Origin: Stutzerimonas stutzeri
Lineage (GTDB): Bacteria; Pseudomonadota; Gammaproteobacteria; Pseudomonadales; Pseudomonadaceae
NCBI RefSeq assembly: GCF_000219605.1
Contig: NC_015740.1
Coordinates: 3,658,001-3,722,000, forward strand
DNA: 64,000 nucleotides
Direction: 5' to 3'
A program made the translations under genes and the position numbers. Under the pieces are notes generated by a model. It was not told the DNA's origin, made no database searches, and saw only the letters and a list, made by a program, of their open reading frames with translations. Within the stretch, counting starts at the first letter, position 1, and each line of letters opens with the position of its first letter. Of this stretch, positions 27,001 through 33,644 are shown one piece after another.

Positions 27001-27486
27001 GTCTTCCAGCCAATCGGCGCGGTACACCTGGTATTGGTCGAACAAGTCCGCCAGCCGCTCGCACAGTTGGTGCAGCTTGCGCTGTTCGTCGTCCTGTTCC
27101 AAAAAGCGCTGCAGGCTTGCGAACACCGGCTTTTCCAGCAAGCTCGGCAACAGACGCATCAGCCGCCAGCTCAGGGCGGCCTTGTCCAGCGGCGAAGACT
27201 GCGGGGTGGTTTGCGCCCCAAGCACCGAGCGATACACCTGCCACAGAAAGCGCGCGGGCAGTTGCACATCCAGCGCCGCGGCAATACCGCAGCCGCCGTT
27301 GTGCGGGTCTTCGGCCAGCGCCAGCTTCAGCCACTGGCCGATGCCATTGCTCTGCACCAGCAGCACTTCGTTCTCCAGTGGTCGCAGCGGGTGACTGCGC
27401 ATCCACTGCACCGCGAGGGCTCGCAGTTCTTCTAGATGATTGCCATGGATGACAACAAGACCAGGCTGAAGCTCCTGCATAGACAC
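24019..27486 (-). CDS. recC: RecBCD Chi-recognition subunit RecC
   Basis: The 1155-residue protein matches RecC in length and sequence (FRWQVYRSVLG-type N terminus, MNDGDYPRQQSPVDFDLM, RREDDRYLLLEALLSAR). RecC splits the DNA strands and scans for Chi through inactivated helicase and nuclease folds. The start is a GTG at 27486 or an ATG at 27480, both behind AGAGGG. It is the first gene of the recCBD operon, and the palindrome at 27529 lies about 42-48 bases upstream, the same spacing as for the island genes. This suggests that the operon shares their regulation. Confidence 0.95.
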   Translation of the reverse strand: MSMQELQPGLVVIHGNHLEELRALAVQWMRSHPLRPLENEVLLVQSNGIGQWLKLALAEDPHNGGCGIAAALDVQLPARFLWQVYRSVLGAQTTPQSSPLDKAALSWRLMRLLPSLLEKPVFASLQRFLEQDDEQRKLHQLCERLADLFDQYQVYRADWLEDWAVGRDQLRHIKGTAQPLDAPNLWQAQLWREVLADVGEGALEQSRAGVHKRFVAHLRSAAQAPKGLPRRVVVFGISSMPAQVLEALKELSRYSQVLLCVHNPCRHHWGDIVADKDLLAHHYRRQPAREVGTVANEHGQALLAAWGKQGRDYINLLDQHDEPGSYRHLLDGLNGGRIDLFTEPDTTTLLGQLQSDILELRPLAESRETWDPVEVSADRSLRFNVVHSMQREVEVLHDQLLARFSADPQLSPRDVIVMVPDINAYTPHIEAVFGQVPRHDPRYLPFTVSDQGQRGRQPLLIALEHLLKLPHSRFAASDILDLLDVPALRARFAINEADVPTLQRWIEGAGVRWGLDAQQRESLGMPQGLEQNTWRFGMRRMLLGYAVGRGPELNGIEPYDEVSGLEAALAGPLLTLLDHLEVALQELQQPATPVQWAERLQALLKVFFRSESDAEELLLNQLLKLLEGWLRTCELAQFAQPLPLSVVHEAWLSGIEDGGLSQRFLAGAVNFCTLMPMRAIPFKVVCLLGMNDGDYPRQQSPVDFDLMRNDYRPGDRSRREDDRYLLLEALLSARKQLYVSWVGRNIRDNSERVPSVLIGQLRDHLANGWRSASGQPLLPALTQEHPLQPFSAAYFANQPGPDGLFTYSSEWREVHDEHALQPEGERLPAPVQDTPLNLRQLSEFVRDPVGAFFTQRLKVNFDDDELVNRDDEAFQLDGLENWQHQDRLTQALKRWVEEAYDPEQAATELGLQVQRLQREGALPLGGFGTLSASALVGPMPGLLARYHAQLQAWPELEEGQSAAVIDATDELPGLKDWLGGIRRNALDERAYLQLDSKKLCTDDSYCWHHLVRPWLRHLALQLNGPACTTILVGLNGDVVFQPVPAQQAQQQLQALLEAWVAGMKEPLPVACKSAFVWLAAGGENSDNGEAAYAKARETYEGSYTVEGEVQRSFAQRRAYPDFDQLCASGQFPAWAKRLYGGLFGHFTPTDAGSDQ

Positions 27487-27528
27487 ACATCCCTCTGGGT
27501 ACGCTGGAGTGAAAGCTAATCAACACAT

Positions 27529-27545
27529 GCGACACCCTGTGTCGC
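27529..27545. promoter_or_regulatory. Palindromic operator upstream of recCBD
   Basis: GCGACACCCTGTGTCGC is a perfect 6-bp palindrome with a 5-base centre, extended by one more pair on each side (T...A). Read toward recC it is GCGACACAGGGTGTCGC, differing by only one central base from the sites before the Sel1 gene and the 54-residue gene. It lies about 42-48 bases from the recC start. Confidence 0.7.
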
Positions 27546-27619
27546 ACGGGATCTTTCACGGAAGAAGCAAAGTGACGTCGTTGAACTAAGGCAGCGATTG
27601 GAGAACCGCTCCGGCAACC

Positions 27620-28213
27620 TCAAATGACTTCAAGCCGGTAGGTATCGGCATCACCAACCAATTCAAAGAACAGCTCACCATCCAAAGAACGAGGGCTGTC
27701 AGATGCGGAGGACCAGAACGAAGAGTGCTGCCTCGCATAGGTGCAAAGCGCGGCCACCAGCGGATGGGCCTTCCACAGCTCGGTCATCTCACGTCGATGC
27801 AGGCCCGGCATAAAGAGCGGTGCAAGCTTCTGCTTTTGATCCAACGAAAGCTCAGCCAGCTCCTGCCCATGCTGACTGATCCACTTGCCAATCAAACGAA
27901 TATCGCTGTGGTAGCGCGCATCGGTCACTTGAAGCTGAGCAATACGGATTTTCTGCTGTTCTACAACAACCCGGCAGGCAACGTATTCTTCGCCATCCGC
28001 CAGCGGAGCACTGGCATTCTGCAAAGCGAGCTCAGGAGTGGGGCTGGCATAAATGGCATGCCGGCGGGACGGCATATTCTTCGGCCGAATAGACTCCCAG
28101 AGGTTGTCGACAACATAGGGAACATTGCTCGGAATCCGCATCGTCGCGTGGCGACGAAGACCTTTCTCTGCCGCCGCCAACTGGCTGAACGGAATCGCCC
28201 GAAACAACTCCAC
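27620..28213 (-). CDS. Unrecognised protein, possibly ADP-ribosyltransferase-like
   Basis: The 197-residue protein starts at a GTG six bases after AAGGA, only 10 bases behind its upstream neighbour, so the two genes form a pair. I do not recognise the family with certainty. Conserved-looking segments are FRAIPF at the N terminus, VPYVVDNLWE, and SRRHAIYASPTPELAL. An arginine, then an aromatic/serine strand, then a glutamate can occur in RES- or ART-type NAD-using toxins. That match is weak. If true, the upstream 302-residue protein would be the natural partner or antitoxin. The fold assignment is a hypothesis. Confidence 0.4.
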   Translation of the reverse strand: MELFRAIPFSQLAAAEKGLRRHATMRIPSNVPYVVDNLWESIRPKNMPSRRHAIYASPTPELALQNASAPLADGEEYVACRVVVEQQKIRIAQLQVTDARYHSDIRLIGKWISQHGQELAELSLDQKQKLAPLFMPGLHRREMTELWKAHPLVAALCTYARQHSSFWSSASDSPRSLDGELFFELVGDADTYRLEVI

Positions 28214-28223
28214 TTTAAATTCC

Positions 28224-29132
28224 TTAGCGTGAAATCTGGGGAAGCGGCAGCGGTGGCATCGCCGGATCTACGTTGTAGCCGATCATAAATAGAGCTTTCT
28301 CAAGCTCTGCAATGGAGCCGATGCTTGGGTTGAAGGCCATCACCTGCTGCAGCAGCTCTCCTGCAAGCAAAACCTGTCCCGCCCATAGCTGGCACTGAGC
28401 AGCGTTGAGCTTACTAAACTTGAACGCCCCCAGCGATGGATCCCTATTCGTCGTGTCGCCTTGCCCGGCTCCCCACCGAAAAGATAAATCAGCAGGGACG
28501 CTAGTTACGCCAGCGCGCATGAGCGAATAACGGGCAAGCAATCCAAGTGCAGCGCCAACACGGCCGTCGTAGATAATGATGTGGTCAGGGTCGGCAGCCG
28601 CGTAGACCTTTGTCATAGCGGAATTCATCAGGAGTCTCTTGCCATCGAATGCAGCAAGCCCCTGTGCAGATCCAGGCTGAAGCAGTTGGACTGCCTGTAT
28701 GATCGATTGACATAGAGTTTTTTGTTGGTATTGATCCTCGACCCAAGCCAGAGATTTACGGCCCCGGACGCCCCCCCAGCGGAATATAGCCAAACATGCA
28801 TTGCGAGCAGTTTCTTGATCATGCACAGCTAGCGCTTGCCGTAAACGGGCGGCAATGCATTGGAATGAATTAGGCTTAGGGCTATCAGGCCAGGAGTAAT
28901 GGAGAAAGGCCTCCTGCAGCGAATGACACCACCAATGATGAACCACTGAGGCAATACGCCCTTTCCAAGGCTTCCAGCTCTGATGTTTGCTAATGCGAAA
29001 GCTATGCAGCAGCCCTGCCTCAGAAGCATCTCCCACTGGGAACAAATCACACATCTCTCCCAGTGCCTCTGGCTTGCCCCATAAGTCAGCCAGGTACTGT
29101 GCAAAGGCCTTTTGATTTCCAGTCAAACTCAT
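28224..29132 (-). CDS. Unrecognised protein with a glycosylase-fold-like segment
   Basis: The 302-residue protein starts at an ATG after AAGGGGAAGGG. It is helical with several tryptophans. The segment AMTKVYAAADPDHIIIYDGR at about residue 177 resembles the PD..IYDSRV stretch of OGG/HhH-type helix-hairpin families often found in defence loci. RWGGVRGRKSLAWVE precedes it. No catalytic lysine or aspartate can be assigned with confidence. It lies 76 bases after the Sel1-repeat gene and 10 bases before the 197-residue gene, so the three probably form one operon under the operator at 30118. Confidence 0.4.
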   Translation of the reverse strand: MSLTGNQKAFAQYLADLWGKPEALGEMCDLFPVGDASEAGLLHSFRISKHQSWKPWKGRIASVVHHWWCHSLQEAFLHYSWPDSPKPNSFQCIAARLRQALAVHDQETARNACLAIFRWGGVRGRKSLAWVEDQYQQKTLCQSIIQAVQLLQPGSAQGLAAFDGKRLLMNSAMTKVYAAADPDHIIIYDGRVGAALGLLARYSLMRAGVTSVPADLSFRWGAGQGDTTNRDPSLGAFKFSKLNAAQCQLWAGQVLLAGELLQQVMAFNPSIGSIAELEKALFMIGYNVDPAMPPLPLPQISR

Positions 29133-29208
29133 TCCCTTCCCCTTAATCACCTAACCCCAGCGCCTCTTGATATCCCTGCAAGGGCATAAAGCCAGCATGC
29201 TATGAGCT

Positions 29209-30072
29209 TTAGCATACCTGTTGAATAGCAACATTCGATGCACGCAACTCTCTAGCCCACAAGCTTCCCTGGCTGATCGCCAGATCCCGCCAAAAACGAA
29301 ACAGCACCCCATCAGGATCCGGCGGGGATTCGAAGGTAGAGAAGTAAAAATCGGTAAGCTGCTCAGTCGCCAACACCTGCCCCTTCATCGCAGCCCACTG
29401 TAACCAATACAAGCCAAGCGCGGGATCATACTCAGGTGATGATTCATCCAGTGCCAACCTACCAAGCGAGAAGCACGCCATCGAGTCATGTTCCGCCGCA
29501 CCTCGCTTGTACCAACTGATGGCTTTACCATGATCGACGATGACCCCCTCATCCCCACGCTCATACAAACTCCCTAATGCTTGCGCAGCACAGGGAATCC
29601 CAGCTTCGAAAGCCTGCTCGTAATAGTCGATGGCCAACTCCGGATTGACCGGCAAGCCCTTGCCGTAATAGGCCAGCTCGGCAAGGTTGAATAGAGCCTC
29701 AGGGGCTCCCATCACTGCCGCAATCTTGAATAAGCGCCTGGCCAGCGCAGGGTTCGGCTTCAGCCTGAGACCATTAAGCCAAAACCACCCTAGATCATTG
29801 ATCGCATCCGCATCGCCCAACAGAGCCTGTTCACGCAGTTCCACATAGCGATTTCGAATTATGATCGGGTCAACCAATCCAAGAAGCGGATTTGCTCCCT
29901 TGATCTCGTGATAGTTAACACCCGCCTGCCCGCTCAGCTCCATCGCTCTCAGCGATGGCATACCGACTCCAGCATAAAGACGTTGCAATTCGTCAGGCTC
30001 AGCCAGTTCGACGTAGTCAGCTCGGGGAAGAAGGTTGTCCATAAGATTGAAGATGTCTGCAGATTTGCTCAT
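29209..30072 (-). CDS. Sel1-repeat (SLR/TPR-like) protein
   Basis: The protein, about 287 residues, contains several Sel1-like helical repeats: AINDLGWFWLNGL, ALFNLAELAYYGKGL, CAAQALGSLYERGDEG, MACFSLGRLALDES. Sel1 repeats form protein-interaction solenoids. I choose the ATG at 30070-30072 because the upstream palindrome at 30118 then has the usual 45-base spacing. The open frame extends upstream, but those codons cross the operator. It is the first gene of a probable three-gene operon. Confidence 0.7.
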   Translation of the reverse strand: MSKSADIFNLMDNLLPRADYVELAEPDELQRLYAGVGMPSLRAMELSGQAGVNYHEIKGANPLLGLVDPIIIRNRYVELREQALLGDADAINDLGWFWLNGLRLKPNPALARRLFKIAAVMGAPEALFNLAELAYYGKGLPVNPELAIDYYEQAFEAGIPCAAQALGSLYERGDEGVIVDHGKAISWYKRGAAEHDSMACFSLGRLALDESSPEYDPALGLYWLQWAAMKGQVLATEQLTDFYFSTFESPPDPDGVLFRFWRDLAISQGSLWARELRASNVAIQQVC

Positions 30073-30117
30073 GCTGCTGCCCATCGATGATCGTGTCTGA
30101 CCATTTTCAACGGCCAT

Positions 30118-30134
30118 GCGACAACCTGTGTCGC
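30118..30134. promoter_or_regulatory. Palindromic operator between the Sel1 operon and a WYL regulator
   Basis: GCGACAACCTGTGTCGC lies between divergent genes: 45 bases from the Sel1 start and only 20 bases from the WYL gene's GTG at 30155. The short right-hand distance suits autorepression of the WYL gene by blocking its promoter or first codons. Flanking T and A extend the palindrome. Confidence 0.7.
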
Positions 30135-30470
30135 ACACAAACAAGGACGGAAGTGTGGAACAGCTGCTTCGCCATGAACTCATTCTTGGCCTTCTCCCGA
30201 ACAAGGAAAGCGCTCTCGATAGCAACGCCATTCACCAACGAGTAGCCAACCAGGGTGTCCAGGTTGATAAGCGCACCATTCAGCGTGACCTGAGCGAGCT
30301 AGAACAGAAATTCCCCCATGTGCATAGCAGGCCAAAGGGAAAAGCCAAGTTGTGGTGGGCAGAAAAGTCGCTGTCGCGACTGAGCATGCTGCCGACAGAT
30401 GCAATGAACCTCGTCATGATCATGGATCACGCGGCTAGATTCGGAATGGCGGTGCAGGTTGAAAACCTAG

Positions 30471-31662
30471 GGAAACTCTGAAGAAGACTTCCTGATTTTG
30501 GCAAGATCCCCGGACTCCACTCACCGAGTTTTCCGATGAAGCAGATGACCTTCGCCGATGCCGAGTACGCCGGCAAGCGCAAGCAGACCCGCAAAGAGCT
30601 GTTCCTGATCGAGATGGATCGGGTGGTGCCCTGGAAGGGGCTGATAGCCCTGATCGAACCGCACTACCCCAAGGGTGAAGGCGGCCGTCCGGCCTATCCG
30701 CTGATGGCGATGCTGCGGGTGCATCTGCTGCAGAACTGGTTTGGCTACAGCGATCCGGCGATGGAAGAGGCGCTGTACGAGACCACTATCCTGCGCCAGT
30801 TCGCTGGGCTGAACCTGGAGCGTATCCCCGACGAAACCACCATCCTGAACTTCCGTCGCCTGCTGGAGAAACACGAACTGGCTGCCGGCATCCTGGCCGT
30901 GATCAATGGCTACCTGGGCGACCGAGGTTTGTCGCTGCGCCAAGGCACCATCGTCGATGCCACGCTGATCAATGCGCCGAGTTCGACCAAGAATAAAGAC
31001 GGCAAACGCGACCCGGAAATGCACCAGACCAAGAAGGGTAACCAGTACTACTTCGGCATGAAGGCGCACATCGGCGTGGATGACGAGTCGGGTTTGGTGC
31101 ACAGCGTAGTAGGCACTGCCGCCAACGTGGCGGACGTTACCCAAGTCGACAAGTTGTTGCATGGCGAGGAAAACGTGGTCTGCGCTGATGCCGGTTATAC
31201 CGGTGTCGAGAAGCGTGCCGAACATGATGGTCGTGAGGTGATCTGGCAGGTGGCGGCACGGCGCAGCACTTACAAGAAACTGGGCAAGAGCAGCCCGCTT
31301 TACAAAGCCAGGCGCAAGATCGAGAAGGCCAAAGCCCAGGTGCGGGCCAAGGTCGAACACCCGTTCCGGGTGATCAAGCGCCAATTTGGCTATGTGAAGA
31401 CGCGCTTCCGTGGCCTGGCAAAGAACACCGCGCAACTGGTGACACTCTTCGCGCTGTCGAATCTGTGGATGGCTCGACGACATTTACTGACGAATGCAGG
31501 AGAGGTGCGCCTGTAATGTGGAAAATGGCTGCTGCGAGGTGCTCGCGGCGGCTAAAAACACAGAAATAAGCGGGCGATCTGATCGTTTTTGATCGGTTGA
31601 CCGCTTTCAAAATCGGCGGAGGCTGAAGTCAGCCAGAAATACAGGGCTACTTCAGACCATCC
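30471..31662 (+). mobile_element. IS5-family insertion sequence
   Basis: The 1192-base element has imperfect terminal inverted repeats (GGAAACTCTGAAGAAG at the left; the right end complements GGATGGTCTGAAGTAG). It is flanked by a 4-base CTAG duplication at 30467-30470 and 31663-31666, as is usual for the IS5 group. It encodes one intact transposase and splits the WYL regulator gene. Confidence 0.92.
30536..31516 (+). CDS. IS5-family transposase
   Basis: The intact 326-residue DDE transposase has the catalytic aspartates in GTIVDATLIN and VVCADAGYTG and the glutamate in KVEHPFRVIKRQFG. An N-terminal DUF772-type region (AYPLMAMLRVHLLQNWFG) precedes the core. This is the typical single ORF of IS5-subgroup elements. 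Confidence 0.95.
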   Translation: MKQMTFADAEYAGKRKQTRKELFLIEMDRVVPWKGLIALIEPHYPKGEGGRPAYPLMAMLRVHLLQNWFGYSDPAMEEALYETTILRQFAGLNLERIPDETTILNFRRLLEKHELAAGILAVINGYLGDRGLSLRQGTIVDATLINAPSSTKNKDGKRDPEMHQTKKGNQYYFGMKAHIGVDDESGLVHSVVGTAANVADVTQVDKLLHGEENVVCADAGYTGVEKRAEHDGREVIWQVAARRSTYKKLGKSSPLYKARRKIEKAKAQVRAKVEHPFRVIKRQFGYVKTRFRGLAKNTAQLVTLFALSNLWMARRHLLTNAGEVRL

Positions 31663-32345
31663 CTAGCACCCCTGCGGGATTACGCGATATCTCTGTTGAA
31701 AGGAAACCGACCCAGCCGGGACTGCTCAGGCAAAATCATCAGTAATACCCGCTTCATTGTCCTGGAGCCAGGGCAGGTAAAATCAGAGGTGCTAGAGGTT
31801 ATTCAGCAAGCACTTCTAGATGATTCATCTATCGAAGCGCTTTATCTGAAACGCGGTGCTAGTGAGCCACGAACACTACATCTCAAGCCGCTGGGTCTTT
31901 CCTATCAAGACTCCAATATCTACCTCGTTTGTATTTTCAAAGGCTTACCCGATGGCAAACTGGCCTCTCTTCCCCTGCATCGCTTTCAATCTGCCAAGGC
32001 TACATGGGAAGACCTGAGAGCTCCTGACGGTTTTGAGATGAACTCGTTCGAGGTCAAGCGCAGCCTGATATCCCAGAAATCTGAGTACCCAACTCAACTG
32101 AAGCTGCGCATTTCTCAGACGCTCTATGAACGCCTAGACGAGAACGCGCTCACTGCCGATCAACAGCTACAGCCCACCGCTGATGGCTGGTGGCTGATGA
32201 TGGGCAGCCTGCCTCTTAGCCAGGGGCTGGAACTATGGCTATTGAGCCAGGGCGAACACCTGGAGGTTCTTGAGCCGGTTGAGCTAAGACAACAAATGGC
32301 CTTATCGGCGCATCGGATGGCCGCACTGTACGAACAAGGTTGAAT

Positions 32346-32362
32346 GCGACACAGGCTGTCGC
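32346..32362. promoter_or_regulatory. Palindromic operator upstream of the 54-residue gene
   Basis: GCGACACAGGCTGTCGC begins two bases after the stop of the interrupted WYL gene and ends 48 bases before the ATG at 32411. Read toward the gene, it differs by one base from the recC and Sel1 sites, placing the three in one subclass. Confidence 0.7.
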
Positions 32363-32410
32363 ATACCGGAAGCAACCTGTCTCCTGTCATATGACCATGG
32401 AGACTCCACT

Positions 32411-32575
32411 ATGAAGACCTACTCCGCGTTTCTGCAACGTGTCATCCCAAATGCAGGCCCTCGCGCCAACTTCACGATCACGGTCCAGGCCGTGAGCTCC
32501 GAAATGGCTCGCGTCACAGCCGAAGCGCAATACCCTGGGTACAAATGCGCCAACACTCCTGTGCAGGTGCGCTGA
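32411..32575 (+). CDS. 54-residue small protein
   Basis: A short ORF starts with an ATG eight bases behind GGAG and directly after an operator. It encodes a compact product with a beta-alpha-beta-like pattern (FTITVQAVSSEMARVTAEAQ, then YPGYKC), similar in style to small phage or plasmid proteins whose last segment is a QYPGYK-type turn. Function unknown. It overlaps the start of the next gene in another frame, suggesting coupled translation. Confidence 0.55.
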   Translation: MKTYSAFLQRVIPNAGPRANFTITVQAVSSEMARVTAEAQYPGYKCANTPVQVR

Positions 32576-33384
32576 AGGTGCTCAAGCCACGCTTTGGCAA
32601 ATCGGGACTTCGAGACTACCTCTACTACCTGTTCAACCAAGAAGAAAGTCTCGAAAGTCCCAAAGGTGCGCTCGACCAGATGGCAGCTCAAGAAGCGCCC
32701 CACCTGGATACTTACGAAGTTGGGCTTATCGCCGCTACACAAGCGGAGGCCGACCGGTTTATGGGGATTGTTGAAGGGGCCATGCACAAGCACCTATCCA
32801 ACCCGACAAGACAGCGCTTTACGGCTTATGGGTTGGATCAGGCATGGCGACCACTGCGGCTATTTGATGAGGCCCATTGGATTCATGGCGGCTCCACCTG
32901 CCCGCTACCACAGGAGCTTCTGGCGAGCCTAGGCAGCATCGTACACATCCATCTGCTAGAGCAAAGCGATACAAGACTACAGTCTGGATTTCGCGCCTAT
33001 CGCTGGAAGTCAGAAAGTGACCTGGTAGAGTTTTGGGCAAGCCTCTACCTCTCCCGCGAAATGTGCTGGTTCTTAAACCTAGACTGGGAAAGCTACTTTA
33101 TGTGGCAGCCACGAGTTGACTGCATTGCCACAGTGAATGTCGGCTGGGGGGTGACACCTAGCGCAGCTGTGAATGCTCTGCTGGCATCAGCAGAGACTAC
33201 GAATTCAAGCCACTTCAATGGTGAGATCTTGATCATTGAAGGTGGTATCGACACACGCATCGGAGATTACGTCGATATCGTGGATACTCTGGAGCGAAGC
33301 CTCGAACTGGACTTTGTCACCACTGGCTGGGTAAGCCTGAACTATTCGGGCTACGGCCTTAAACTCCTGAGGTTTAGCCATTGA
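32545..33384 (+). CDS. Unrecognised 279-residue protein
   Basis: The ORF overlaps the 54-residue gene by 31 bases. The ATG at 32545 has little ribosome signal and a GTG at 32578, just after the upstream stop, is an alternative. The sequence is soluble, aromatic-rich and without a signal peptide. Its C-terminal half (LDWESYFMWQPRVDCIATVN; HFNGEILIIEGG) shows alternating strands. I do not recognise the family. Likely in one operon with the 54-residue gene under the operator at 32346. The DdmD-like gene starts 260 bases downstream with its own ribosome site; that gap holds a lone TGTCGC half-site at 33472 and nothing else I can name. Confidence 0.5.
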   Translation: MRQHSCAGALKVLKPRFGKSGLRDYLYYLFNQEESLESPKGALDQMAAQEAPHLDTYEVGLIAATQAEADRFMGIVEGAMHKHLSNPTRQRFTAYGLDQAWRPLRLFDEAHWIHGGSTCPLPQELLASLGSIVHIHLLEQSDTRLQSGFRAYRWKSESDLVEFWASLYLSREMCWFLNLDWESYFMWQPRVDCIATVNVGWGVTPSAAVNALLASAETTNSSHFNGEILIIEGGIDTRIGDYVDIVDTLERSLELDFVTTGWVSLNYSGYGLKLLRFSH

Positions 33385-33644
33385 TGAGGTTGGTCTAGCG
33401 CACTCACACCCATTAGTCACTAGCGAAGCGGCATCGCTCTGAGGCAGCCCATGAAACAACGTCAAAGATGCTGTCGCAGCGCTCGGCGCCTAGCGGCATT
33501 CAGGTCAGACACCTTATGGGGCGATGCCAACTACCCAGAGGTTGGCTGAGAGTGGACGCCGGTTCATCTTGAATAGATGAATAACCATCAATCTATTTTT
33601 GAGGGAGCAACAGCAGCTACCTCGACAAGCGAAGGATTGCCGCC

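Larger units (their letters stand above)
30155..32343 (+). pseudogene. WYL-domain regulator interrupted by an IS5-family element
   Basis: The 5' part (30155-30470) encodes the winged helix (VDKRTIQRDLSELEQKFPH) from a GTG behind AAGGA. The 3' part (31667-32343) encodes the WYL domain (LHLKPLGLSYQDSNIYLVC) and WCX region (GWWLMMGSLPLSQGLELWLL). Removing the IS and one CTAG copy restores a single continuous frame of about 330 codons, so the insertion is the only visible lesion. The intact protein would have been the natural regulator of the adjacent operator at 30118 and perhaps of 27529 and 32346. Its loss may leave those genes derepressed or controlled by the other two regulators. Confidence 0.85.

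Noticed and set aside
33472..33477. An operator upstream of the DdmD-like gene
   Set aside because: Only a TGTCGC half-site is found; the matching left arm is absent and the distance to the start is about 170 bases.
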